42,554 bases of DNA from Deltaproteobacteria bacterium (GTDB lineage Bacteria > Myxococcota > B64-G9), in assembly GCA_019307065.1 (NCBI GenBank), contig JAFDKH010000021.1:1-42554 (forward strand), in the 5' to 3' direction. A model generated the notes under the pieces. The model was given only the letters and a program-made list of their open reading frames with translations, did not search any database and was not told where the DNA came from. Shown here piece by piece: positions 30,976-39,378 of this stretch (positions are counted from its first letter, which is position 1; each line of letters opens with the position of its first letter). The position numbers and the translations under genes were made by a program.

Positions 30976-31920
30976 TCAGGTTCGGCTGCTGTCGGGGCGC
31001 TTCGCTACGCCCCCGGCGACTTGCTCGGCCTCGATGAAGATCTTGTCCGCCTCGGGAACAACTTTGCGGATTTTGGCCTCAATCTGATCGATCGTCGTTT
31101 CTATCTGGTCTGTATTCAGCTTGTCGTCGAATTCGACCTCCATCGTAATCAGGATGCTGCGCGGACCCATATGCATAGTCAGAATAATGCCGACTGCCGT
31201 GACTTGTTCGAGATCAAGCGTGGTTTGACGAATCAATTCGACGTTTTTCGGGCTAGCCGCTTCACCGATGAGCAACTCTTTGGTTTCATAGGCCAGTAGA
31301 AAAGCCACCAGAGCCAGCAAGGCCCCGATGGTGATCGAGGCAATTGCGTCGAAGATCATCAAGCCGGTCAGTTGGGCCAACATGACTCCGATAAAGGCGA
31401 TTAGCAGACCGGTCAGGGCCGCCGAATCCTCGAAGAAAACGACGGCAACGTTGGTGTCTTTGGTGCGATGTACGGCCTGTATCAACCCGATTCCGGGCTG
31501 ACGAGTTTTATTTAACTCTTTGTAAGCGACGCTCAGAGCGTAGCCCTCGATCAAGAAAGCCGCGCCCAGGATTGCATAGATCAGGTAAGGATGTTCGATG
31601 GGATGTGGGTGGTGAATTTTATCGATACCATGATAGATAGAGACGACTGCCCCGACGAAAAACAGCATGTTGGCCACAACGAACGACCAGAAATACTGCT
31701 CCTGACCGTAGCCGAAAGGGTGCTCGGCATCGGCTGGTTTGCGGCTTCTCTTCAATCCCAGGAGCAGCAAGAACTGATTACCGGTATCGGCAAATGAGTG
31801 AACCGCTTCAGCCGCCATGGCCGAACTGCCGGAAATCAAGGCCACTACGAGCTTAATCACGGCTATCAGGCCGTTGCCGATCAGGGCCGCCAGAACTACG
31901 GTTTTAGAACCGGATTTCAT
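30976..31920 (-). CDS. Cation diffusion facilitator, SLC30A9-like
   Basis: The 314-residue protein is a CDF family metal exporter. The second membrane helix has the metal site AVHSFADTGNQ (H-x3-D). Downstream text HPFGYGQEQYFWSFVVANML and IYHGIDKIHHPHPIEHP is typical. The fifth helix reads VVFFEDSAALTGLL, with only Asp in place of the usual H-x3-D pair, which is the pattern of the ZnT9/SLC30A9 branch and its bacterial relatives. A cytoplasmic C-terminal domain follows (about residues 215-300). The metal is not determined; zinc or manganese are common. It converges tail to tail with the CPBP gene and is divergent from the histidine kinase. Confidence 0.9.
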   Translation of the reverse strand: MKSGSKTVVLAALIGNGLIAVIKLVVALISGSSAMAAEAVHSFADTGNQFLLLLGLKRSRKPADAEHPFGYGQEQYFWSFVVANMLFFVGAVVSIYHGIDKIHHPHPIEHPYLIYAILGAAFLIEGYALSVAYKELNKTRQPGIGLIQAVHRTKDTNVAVVFFEDSAALTGLLIAFIGVMLAQLTGLMIFDAIASITIGALLALVAFLLAYETKELLIGEAASPKNVELIRQTTLDLEQVTAVGIILTMHMGPRSILITMEVEFDDKLNTDQIETTIDQIEAKIRKVVPEADKIFIEAEQVAGGVAKRPDSSRT

Positions 31921-32001
31921 TTGAACCTCACATCAATCGTTTATCGGACCTGTAGATTTTTCTCAACAAATATGTGGTATTGTGATCAGCCTGACAGAAT
32001 T

Positions 32002-32031
32002 TTGACATAAAACATGCGATATGTTTGAAAT
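32002..32031 (+). promoter_or_regulatory. Promoter of the histidine kinase with palindrome in the spacer
   Basis: A perfect TTGACA (32002-32007) and TGAAAT (32026-32031) are separated by 18 bases. Within the spacer lies AAACAT-GCGAT-ATGTTT (32010-32026), a perfect six-base inverted repeat. The predicted start is about nine bases before the kinase ATG. The palindrome could bind a regulator that acts between the two elements. Confidence 0.4.
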
Positions 32032-32046
32032 GGCGAACAGGTTAGG

Positions 32047-34551
32047 ATGCCAAGAAAAGCTCTGATCTTATTGGGGATCCTGCTCTTTGGAGTGGGAATT
32101 CTCGCTAGCGTTGACCTGCCCAACCAGCAGCCACGTCTGCCGGTTTCGCTTGGCGGACAAGACGGGCTCGTGGTTTCCGGGCCCAACCAGGATTTTCCCT
32201 CTGACGAGCATTTACTCGAGGTCGGTGATCGGGTTGTCTCGCTCAACGGTATCAAGATTAAAAGCCCTGATTTCATGACTTTCATTCTGGATGGCATGCG
32301 AGTCGCCGACCACGTTCAGCTTGAAGTTATACGAGCCGGTAAAACCGTGAAAACGGAAGTGGTTCTGGTGCCTTTCCTGACAACTAAGACGCTAGTCATC
32401 AGCTTGATAGTCACGATTGGAGTCTGGTTGTTTGGAATGCTGATTGTCATCAAAGGGTCCCTCAATCGCGACGTGTTGCTTTTCTATGGTCAGGCCATGA
32501 CCCTCTCAATGGTAATGTTCGTATACTGGCCGGAGAACACCCTGGGTTTTTCTGGTGGCGACCGTTTCAGCTGGTTTTTTTCCAATGGTTTTTATCCCTT
32601 TACGGTTGCGCTGACGTTGCACTTTGCCATTGTCTTTCCCGAGAAACTTGCCGACTGGCACAAAAGATTGGTGCCGATTATTTATTTTCCGACTGCAATT
32701 ATCGCCGGCTGGCTGATTTGGGGGTTGGCCAACGCGCGTAACTCATTGTCCCACGCAGATTTTGAACAGTATCAAATGGCTTTCAGTGCCTTTCGCGTCT
32801 ACCTGGCTTGCTATTTCATCATGAGCCCGATGCTGTGGGCCTGGAAGTACATCAAGACGGATAAATTTGCTTCTCGTCAGCGGATCAAGTGGTTGTTCTG
32901 GGGTTTTACCATGGGTATTTCCCCGCACATCCTGTTTCATGAACTGCCCAAGGGATTGGGTTTTGGTCCGATCTTGCCGGAAGAAGTCACACATTTTGGT
33001 GCGTTGCTTGCATCCGCTTCAGTTACGATTGCCATAATTCGCTACCGGGTTCTGGACGTCGATTTTGTTATTAGAAAATCACTTGTATACTTTTTTCTAA
33101 CCCTGTTCGTCGTTTTTGCATATCTGTTGCTGGTGGGGTTTGGGGACTGGATTATATCGGAATGGCTGAAGGTAAGCACGACCTGGGTTCGCATTACAGT
33201 TGTTATGTTATTAGCCGCCCTTTTTTCCCCGGTGCGTAACTTTGCCCAAACGCAGGTTGATCGGATTTTTTTCCGCAGCCAGTATGATCAACGTATTGCC
33301 CTGATGGAGTACAGCCACGATCTGGCCCGCGCGATTGATATTGACGAACTGTCCGACCGCCTGTCTCGGCTGCTGGCCAGAACTATCCCGACAGACAGTT
33401 TGCGAATATTTGTGACCGGTGATGACGGCCAGGCGCTTAAGAAAGTCTATTCCGACCAGCCGGCCGCCGAGCCCAGGGATATTGTTTTAGACGGAGACCA
33501 GATGGAGGCCCTCGGCCTTGAGGAAAATGAGCGGGCGTTTATACCGCCCACCGGGCTTGAAAACCTGCAGGGTTGTGCAATGTTGGTCCCGTTGCGTCTA
33601 GACCAGCGACTGGTCGGTCTGATAGCTTTGGGTCAGAAACGTTCGAGCCAGGCCTTCAATGAAGAAGACTTCAGGTTTGTTAATGCGGTGTCCGATCAAA
33701 CTGCTGTTGCCTTCGAGACTGCCCGGGCTTTCAAGACAATCAAAGATCTCAATGTCAGCCTTGAACAGAAAGTATTTGAACGGACCAACCAATTGGCCGA
33801 GGCTAACGATAACCTGGTTGAGCAGTACGAGAAGCTCAAATCTCTGGATGAACTCAAAGAAGCCCTGACCCGGATGGTAGTCCACGATTTGCGCAATCCT
33901 CTTTCGACGATCATGTTGGGCATGGAATTTCTTGATCTAGAAGAAGTTTCAAGGCTGCCCGGCGATGTACACAACACGCTGAAAATAATAAGAAACACGG
34001 TGTGTGAAATGCAGGACTTGATTGTCAACATGCTGGACACGACCCGGTTGGAATCGGGTAACCTTTCACTCGTGAGGCAGGCGACCTCGATCAATGATAT
34101 GCTCAGCGAAGGTGTTAAGCGAGTCAAGGTCCTGGCAAAATCACGCCAGGTGGCCCTGACCGTAGATGCCCGGGCGGGGGTTTCATCACAAATCGACCGC
34201 TCTCTGATGACTAGAGTTCTGGTGAATCTGTTGACCAATGCGATTAAGTTTTCACCTCAGAAAGGTGAAGTAAATATTTATGCCGGTCATCATCGCGGGG
34301 ACGGAGTCGAGGCCGGGCTTTGTATAGCGGTGGCCAACAATGGGCCGGTTATACCCGAAAAGTTTCAGGCTGCGGTCTTCGATAAGTTTTTTCAGGTAAA
34401 AGACAATCAGGTTGCGGCTTCCTCCGGTGTTGGGCTTGGTCTTGCTTTTTGTAAGTTGGTGGTTGAGACTCACGGTGGTAGAATCAACCTGGAGTCGCCG
34501 GCGCCCGGCCTCAGAGACGGTGCCCGGTTTTCTATAGTCATTCCCGATTGA
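32047..34551 (+). CDS. Membrane histidine kinase with PDZ, multi-TM, GAF and HisKA/HATPase domains
   Basis: The 834-residue protein opens with one membrane helix (ALILLGILLFGVGILA). A periplasmic PDZ-like domain follows at about residues 30-115, including LLEVGDRVVSLNGIKI. A block of roughly nine membrane helices runs from about 117 to 400. A GAF-like domain covers about 415-560, a coiled coil lies at about 565-600, and the kinase core ends the protein. The phosphorylated His613 is in MVVHDLRNPLSTI, the N box is LLTNAIKFSP, and GVGLGLAFCKLVVETHGG marks the G2 box. No response regulator is adjacent, so it is an orphan. PDZ domains on the periplasmic side often sense misfolded or protruding protein ends; that role is inferred. 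Its stop overlaps an unused TTG of the next frame. Confidence 0.88.
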   Translation: MPRKALILLGILLFGVGILASVDLPNQQPRLPVSLGGQDGLVVSGPNQDFPSDEHLLEVGDRVVSLNGIKIKSPDFMTFILDGMRVADHVQLEVIRAGKTVKTEVVLVPFLTTKTLVISLIVTIGVWLFGMLIVIKGSLNRDVLLFYGQAMTLSMVMFVYWPENTLGFSGGDRFSWFFSNGFYPFTVALTLHFAIVFPEKLADWHKRLVPIIYFPTAIIAGWLIWGLANARNSLSHADFEQYQMAFSAFRVYLACYFIMSPMLWAWKYIKTDKFASRQRIKWLFWGFTMGISPHILFHELPKGLGFGPILPEEVTHFGALLASASVTIAIIRYRVLDVDFVIRKSLVYFFLTLFVVFAYLLLVGFGDWIISEWLKVSTTWVRITVVMLLAALFSPVRNFAQTQVDRIFFRSQYDQRIALMEYSHDLARAIDIDELSDRLSRLLARTIPTDSLRIFVTGDDGQALKKVYSDQPAAEPRDIVLDGDQMEALGLEENERAFIPPTGLENLQGCAMLVPLRLDQRLVGLIALGQKRSSQAFNEEDFRFVNAVSDQTAVAFETARAFKTIKDLNVSLEQKVFERTNQLAEANDNLVEQYEKLKSLDELKEALTRMVVHDLRNPLSTIMLGMEFLDLEEVSRLPGDVHNTLKIIRNTVCEMQDLIVNMLDTTRLESGNLSLVRQATSINDMLSEGVKRVKVLAKSRQVALTVDARAGVSSQIDRSLMTRVLVNLLTNAIKFSPQKGEVNIYAGHHRGDGVEAGLCIAVANNGPVIPEKFQAAVFDKFFQVKDNQVAASSGVGLGLAFCKLVVETHGGRINLESPAPGLRDGARFSIVIPD

Positions 34552-34592
34552 ACCCGAAGGCTGACGACTTAGCAGCGTTGAAGGGAGCCAAG

Positions 34593-35783
34593 GTGGCTGA
34601 AATCATCAAGAGTATCGATCCAGATATTTTGGATCGCATCAGACAAATTCGCGAAGATCTTCATCAGCATCCTGAACTGGCATTCAGAGAGAAACGAACT
34701 GCCGCTATCGTGGTCGAGCAGCTCACTAAAGCCTCGATTGAGATCGTCGCCGAAGGTATGGCAACTACCGGTGTAGTCGGTTTACTGCGCACAAGCCGGC
34801 CAGGCCGGTGTGTTGCTTTGCGGGCTGACATGGATGCCTTGCCGGTTGAGGAAGAAACACAGTTGGCCTATCAATCGCAGAACCCGGGCGTTATGCACGC
34901 CTGCGGCCATGACGGACACTGTGCTGTTCTACTCGGAGCTGCCAAAGTTCTGGCCGGGATGCGCGACTCGCTTTGCGGCTCGGTAAAGTTTATCTTCCAG
35001 CCGGGAGAAGAGAAAAGCGAGGGAGCTCGCCTAATGGTTGAGGCCGGGGTCCTGACTTGTTCGCAAGCCGTCCAGGCAATCTTCGGCCTGCATGCCCGTC
35101 CGCAGATTCAAGCCGGGCAGATCGAGCTTGATGTTATTCCGAATGCGGCCACAAATCCATTTCAAATCAGGATCAAGGGCCAAGGCACTCATGCGGCCTA
35201 TCCCCACCAGGCCTGCGACCCGATAGCAATCGGGTCGCAAATTGTCTGTGCTCTACAGCAGGTAGTCAGTCGCAGAGTAGCACCCTACGAAGCCGCAGTC
35301 GTAACGGTCGGGGCGTTCCAGGCCGGCAGCCGGGGCAATATCATTCCCGATCAGGCGATCCTCAAAGGCACTATTCGAACCCGCCAACCGGCTGTCCAGA
35401 AAACCGTTGTCGCGGCTGTCAGATCGACAGCTACGGGAGTTGCCCGGGCGATGGGAGCAGAATGTGAAATCGAAATAGAACCCGGCACGCCACGTCTGCG
35501 CAACGACGAAAAACTTCTGGAGCTGGTTCGCCAGGTCGGCGCCGAGACCCTCGGGGCCGAAGATGTTCTCGAGGCCTCAATGGCCACAATGGGAGGCGAG
35601 GATTTTTCACAATATCTTGAAGAACAAGGTGGAGTCCCGGGTTGCATGTTCCGTTTAGGGGTCGAAACCGATGCGCCGATTCATACTGCCAAGTTTGATT
35701 TTGGCCAGGCAGCCCTGGAGCCCGGCATTTTAATGATGAGCAATGTTGCTATCAGGTATCTTTCCGACGATAATCAAGTTTGA
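34593..35783 (+). CDS. M20 family amidohydrolase/carboxypeptidase
   Basis: The start chosen is GTG 34593, five bases after GGGAG, giving 396 residues. A TTG at 34548 overlapping the kinase stop lacks a ribosome-binding site. The family start IRQIREDLHQHPELAF is present, as are the metal-binding HACGHDGH (His102, Cys104, His106), the catalytic Glu in FQPGEEKSEGA, LHARPQIQAG and the C-terminal MGGEDFSQYLE. This pattern belongs to the hippurate hydrolase/IAA-amino-acid hydrolase/N-acyl-amino-acid deacylase group (M20D), which removes acyl groups from amino acids. The exact substrate cannot be read from sequence. Confidence 0.9.
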   Translation: MAEIIKSIDPDILDRIRQIREDLHQHPELAFREKRTAAIVVEQLTKASIEIVAEGMATTGVVGLLRTSRPGRCVALRADMDALPVEEETQLAYQSQNPGVMHACGHDGHCAVLLGAAKVLAGMRDSLCGSVKFIFQPGEEKSEGARLMVEAGVLTCSQAVQAIFGLHARPQIQAGQIELDVIPNAATNPFQIRIKGQGTHAAYPHQACDPIAIGSQIVCALQQVVSRRVAPYEAAVVTVGAFQAGSRGNIIPDQAILKGTIRTRQPAVQKTVVAAVRSTATGVARAMGAECEIEIEPGTPRLRNDEKLLELVRQVGAETLGAEDVLEASMATMGGEDFSQYLEEQGGVPGCMFRLGVETDAPIHTAKFDFGQAALEPGILMMSNVAIRYLSDDNQV

Positions 35784-35784
35784 T

Positions 35785-36969
35785 ATGCAAAAGATCAGAT
35801 TCACTCTCATTTTCTGTCTGCTATCTTTCTGCCTGTACGGTTGTCCCAAGCGTGACAGTTCAGAAATCGATGTTGACGAGATCCAGTCTCAGGTTGATCA
35901 AATCGAGAAACACTTAAAAGGCATGCGCCTGGCTCTGAAAGCCAAGGATCTCGGCGAAGCCGGGGATCAATACGAAGATGCAGTCGAGGTTATGGAGGCT
36001 GAAGCCAACCAGTTGGCGGCTTATCCCGAGATTGGTTTGCTCAAAGAAAGAGTGGATCAAGCCGGTAGTAACCTGTGTTACGAGTCGGTTAATATAAGTC
36101 TGCAGGGGTTCTTTGATGCTATTCGTAAAAAGGAGGTTAGTCAGGCTGGCTACCGTCTGAAAAACGCCCAAAAGGAGCTAACCCGTTGCCAGGCAAAAAT
36201 AGAAAGTCGCGATGATTATGTAGCCCTGAAGATGAATCTGGACAGTGCCCCTGAAGTTCTCACCAAGCTTAAACATGAATTAGCCAGGGCTGTTCTAGTC
36301 GAAGAGATTGAATTTCTATCGAAAGACTTCGAGCCAAAAATTGCCAATATACGGGCGGGGCTCGACAAGCTCGAGAAAGATCCCAACCAGAAGGAGTTGG
36401 CAAAACAGACAGCCAACCAAATCAGTGCGATTCGTTCAGGTGTCGAGAAGAACAAAGATTTTGTTGATGTTCCCGAGTGGTGTGCTTTTGCCGCTAAGAT
36501 CAACGTCGAATTGGCCGAGCTCACAAAAAAGAGAGCTGCTTTGGTCAGGCGCGGAAAAGTTGTCTGGACAGTCAAGGAACTACTGCCGATGGCCTCCAGG
36601 GTTGCCCTTCAGGCGGTGACGGCCAAGGATCGCGGCCAGGCACTTAAGCAAGTCAAACAAGCTGCCAAGAAGTACAAGCAGTGCGAGAAGATGGTTGCCG
36701 AGTCGCTCAAGGATGAACCCGGTCTGGCCAGGTTCAAGTTCAAGTGGCGGGGTGCCAAGAAAACGGTTTCCTGGTTGAAATCTCACTGCAAGGCCAACCG
36801 GCGGATTACCGAACGCATGGTGAAAAAGCTGGGTGGCAAGGTCAAGGCCGATAAAAAGGCGGCAAAAACCGAAACCATCAAAAAACAGCCGATTGATAAA
36901 CCCGCTAAAAAGAAAAAGAAGAAAAAGAAGAAGAAGAAGAAAAGAAGAAGCCGAATCAACCGCTGGTAA
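35785..36969 (+). CDS. Coiled-coil lipoprotein with poly-lysine C-terminus
   Basis: ATG 35785, two bases after the amidohydrolase stop, begins a lipoprotein signal with lipobox CLYGC. A longer frame from 35743 is an overlap artefact. The 394-residue product is almost wholly helical, with heptad-like text (DEIQSQVDQIEKHLKGMRL). Repeated segments follow, such as VVWTVKELLPMASRVALQAV. The last 60 residues are very basic and end in a run of twelve lysines followed by arginines. The coding DNA there (about 36903-36950) is an almost pure A/G tract. The tail could bind LPS phosphates, peptidoglycan acids or nucleic acid. No family was recognised. Confidence 0.7.
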   Translation: MQKIRFTLIFCLLSFCLYGCPKRDSSEIDVDEIQSQVDQIEKHLKGMRLALKAKDLGEAGDQYEDAVEVMEAEANQLAAYPEIGLLKERVDQAGSNLCYESVNISLQGFFDAIRKKEVSQAGYRLKNAQKELTRCQAKIESRDDYVALKMNLDSAPEVLTKLKHELARAVLVEEIEFLSKDFEPKIANIRAGLDKLEKDPNQKELAKQTANQISAIRSGVEKNKDFVDVPEWCAFAAKINVELAELTKKRAALVRRGKVVWTVKELLPMASRVALQAVTAKDRGQALKQVKQAAKKYKQCEKMVAESLKDEPGLARFKFKWRGAKKTVSWLKSHCKANRRITERMVKKLGGKVKADKKAAKTETIKKQPIDKPAKKKKKKKKKKKKRRSRINRW

Positions 36970-36970
36970 A

Positions 36971-38263
36971 TTATGCGCTGGTCGGTTCTCCGCTCAAGGT
37001 TGGAACCAGTCTAAAGCGAGAACGGCCCAGAACTATCTGATCGCCGTAGCGCAAGTAACTCGATTGGACTTTCTTGCCGTTTACCATGATTTTGAGGTTT
37101 CCGGTACATACCACCCGAAAGGTTCCTTCAGCTTCAGGCTTGATCCTAGCGTGAATCGGGCGAACCCAAAAACCTTCGGCGCGCAGATCAACTCCGATGG
37201 CTTTACCAATCGTAATCTCCTGGTTGAGCGGGATGGAGATGTTTTCTCCCACCAGGTAAGCCAGGCTAACGTCGTCGTCTCCCGACATGATAATCGTTGA
37301 CTCGGGGTCGAGGCGTTCTTTAGCTTCGCTGAGGTTCAGTTCGAATTTCCCCAGCTTGACCCGGTCGGTAAACGATAGTGTCGAACGTTTGATTGGTTTA
37401 CCGGCCAGCACAGTCCAGTTGGCACTGCCCAGGTCTTCGATGATGAACTGTCCGCGATCCCAGGAGAGTTTGGCATGCCGGCGGCTGACCGAAAGGTTGT
37501 CCAGCAGGAGTTCACAAGAGGGGTCGCGCCCGATAGTTATGGATGGCGGCATAAAAGGGCGCTGCAAGATCACTCGTCCGCCGAGACGAACAACGATGGT
37601 TGTTGCCGGAGGGGGTTTAGCCGCCTCGGCCAGGGTTTGGAGTTTTTGGCCGGCGTCAGCATCGGGGTCGATACTGAGGTGTTTGAAGGCTTCTACTTTT
37701 CCCGGCCCGGCCTTGGGGTTGAAGGCAAATAGCAGAAAACGATCCTTAATATCGCCTTCTTGAGGATCGTCGGCTGGGTTTCCAAAATACAGACAAGTCG
37801 GAAGACCTTTTTGAAAAAAAAGAAAAGTCCGGCAGCCGTCCCGCTCGAGAACCAGGGCGGCGTCCTTGCCTTCTTTTGCCAGAACGTCGATAACGTGGGA
37901 AAGATCGACCAGCTCGGTCGAGGCCTGTAACTCGGGACGGTTCCTGAAGTGGACCGCAACCAGTAAAACACGAATCGGGTCGCTGCGGATCAGACTGCAG
38001 ACGGCATCTTCCATTTGTAAGGCTCGTACCGGAAAGTCTTTCAGGGGCACCCAGGAAAAGACGTCTTTTTCCTGCAAGCCGGCCAGGTAGGTAGTCGATT
38101 GATGAATAAGACAAGTCAGTCGGGTTTCTTTGGTTTCCAACTCGAGCCGGCCATCCGGACAGTGGCCTTGTGAAAGCAGCCGATCTATTTCGTCGAAAAG
38201 AGATTTGTCAAAAGGTCGACCTGCAATAATTTTTTTTCCAGGAGGAAAATGCACCAGAGTCAT
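36971..38263 (-). CDS. Double FHA domain protein with unknown N-terminal domain
   Basis: The ATG at 38263, seven bases after the radical SAM gene stop and preceded by GGATGA, gives a 430-residue protein. Starts at 38281 or 38278 (overlapping the upstream gene) are possible. The first FHA domain (about 238-318) has the phosphothreonine-binding residues: GRD at 245-247, SVSRRHAKL and DLGSANWT. The second (about 335-425) is degenerate, with GKA in place of GRD and VRPIHARI in place of SRRHA. The first 220 residues contain no family I recognise. FHA domains bind phosphothreonine peptides, so a Ser/Thr kinase client is expected, but none is in the window. Confidence 0.85.
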   Translation of the reverse strand: MTLVHFPPGKKIIAGRPFDKSLFDEIDRLLSQGHCPDGRLELETKETRLTCLIHQSTTYLAGLQEKDVFSWVPLKDFPVRALQMEDAVCSLIRSDPIRVLLVAVHFRNRPELQASTELVDLSHVIDVLAKEGKDAALVLERDGCRTFLFFQKGLPTCLYFGNPADDPQEGDIKDRFLLFAFNPKAGPGKVEAFKHLSIDPDADAGQKLQTLAEAAKPPPATTIVVRLGGRVILQRPFMPPSITIGRDPSCELLLDNLSVSRRHAKLSWDRGQFIIEDLGSANWTVLAGKPIKRSTLSFTDRVKLGKFELNLSEAKERLDPESTIIMSGDDDVSLAYLVGENISIPLNQEITIGKAIGVDLRAEGFWVRPIHARIKPEAEGTFRVVCTGNLKIMVNGKKVQSSYLRYGDQIVLGRSRFRLVPTLSGEPTSA

Positions 38264-38270
38264 GCTGGAA

Positions 38271-39368
38271 TCATCCATCATTTGATAAATACGAGCAAGG
38301 GGAATCGTCAGTTTGGGGTTGTTCGAGAGTGTCCTGGTAGTGAATTGTTCGACCGGCGGATCCCTTGAGCAGCACGCCGGTTTTGGTCGAGCGCACAAAT
38401 GCGCTGGGGCTAATCGGTACTTTACCTTCGCGCCCTGGCAAATCGATCACCAGATGCGGGACCAGCAAACCGGAATAGTTTCTTTGCAGCCTGCCGATCA
38501 ATTGCATGGCACGCTTGACCGGCACCTGAAAATGCAAGGTGCCGCTGGCCCGATCAAGCTGGAAAAGATAGTGAGGTTTGACTCCGTTGGAGACAAGCGC
38601 CCGACCGAGCTGAACCTGAGCGCTAACTGAATCGTTGACTCCCCGCAAAAGAACAGCCTGGTTCAAGACAGGAATACCGGCCCCGCGCAAGCGCTTGAGG
38701 GCCTGGTCGGCCTGGGTAGAGAGCTCACGGGCGTGATTGAACTGGGTGATCATCCATAGCGGTTGATGTCGTTTGAGAACTCGCAAGAGATCGCTTGTGA
38801 TTCGGGAGGGTAGTGAAAAAGGTGCTCTCGAGTGAATGCGTACAATTTCTATCTGTTTTGACGAGCGGGCAGCTTCCAGGAGCTTGTCCAGTTGGCGATC
38901 GGAGAGCAGCAGGGGTTCGCCGCCGCTCAGAATTACCTCGCGAATTTTTCGGCGGCCGGACAGCCAGCGAGCGATATCCTCGGGCCCGGCCAGGTTGCCA
39001 GCCTTTCTCCAGTTGCGCTTGCGGTTGCAGTGCCGGCAGTTGACCGGGCAGTTGGCCGAAACCAGCGCCAGCAACCGATCATTGAACCGTTGCACAAGAC
39101 CGGGGCCGACCCGGCAAGGCTCTTCATCGAGTGGATCGGGAGATCCGTTCTGATCTAGTTCGCGGATAGATGGAATCACTTGGCGGCGAATCGGGCAACG
39201 CGTATTCTTCGGATCGATCAGGCTCAAGACGTGCGGCGAAATTCTAAGCGGGAAAATCTTAGTCACCCGACGCATGCGGCGCAACGTGGCTGCTTTGAGA
39301 TCCAGTTGGGCAGGATCATCCAGGCTGGCGGCCAGTTCCTTTTGCCAGGTTGTAGATTTGACACTCAT
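38271..39368 (-). CDS. KamA/EpmB-family radical SAM aminomutase-like protein
   Basis: The 365-residue protein starts at ATG 39368, ten bases after the stop of the barrel-protein gene. It carries the radical SAM cluster motif CPVNCRHCNRKR (Cys-x3-Cys-x2-Cys) and GGEPLLLSD, which follow the KamA-type lead-in DPLDEEPCRVGPGLVQRF. Near the C-terminus LPGREGKVPISP keeps the lysine that binds PLP in lysine 2,3-aminomutases. It may act on lysine or another amino acid. EpmB, which beta-lysylates EF-P Lys34, belongs to the same family, but the EF-P here has Arg at that point and no EpmA is visible, so that role is unlikely on this evidence. Confidence 0.88.
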   Translation of the reverse strand: MSVKSTTWQKELAASLDDPAQLDLKAATLRRMRRVTKIFPLRISPHVLSLIDPKNTRCPIRRQVIPSIRELDQNGSPDPLDEEPCRVGPGLVQRFNDRLLALVSANCPVNCRHCNRKRNWRKAGNLAGPEDIARWLSGRRKIREVILSGGEPLLLSDRQLDKLLEAARSSKQIEIVRIHSRAPFSLPSRITSDLLRVLKRHQPLWMITQFNHARELSTQADQALKRLRGAGIPVLNQAVLLRGVNDSVSAQVQLGRALVSNGVKPHYLFQLDRASGTLHFQVPVKRAMQLIGRLQRNYSGLLVPHLVIDLPGREGKVPISPSAFVRSTKTGVLLKGSAGRTIHYQDTLEQPQTDDSPCSYLSNDG

Positions 39369-39378
39369 GACAGTTGAT

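Noticed and set aside
38271-39368. EpmB that modifies the EF-P encoded at 29569-30138
   Set aside because: The EF-P loop has Arg33, not a lysylated lysine, and no EpmA gene is visible; the general KamA-family call is kept instead.
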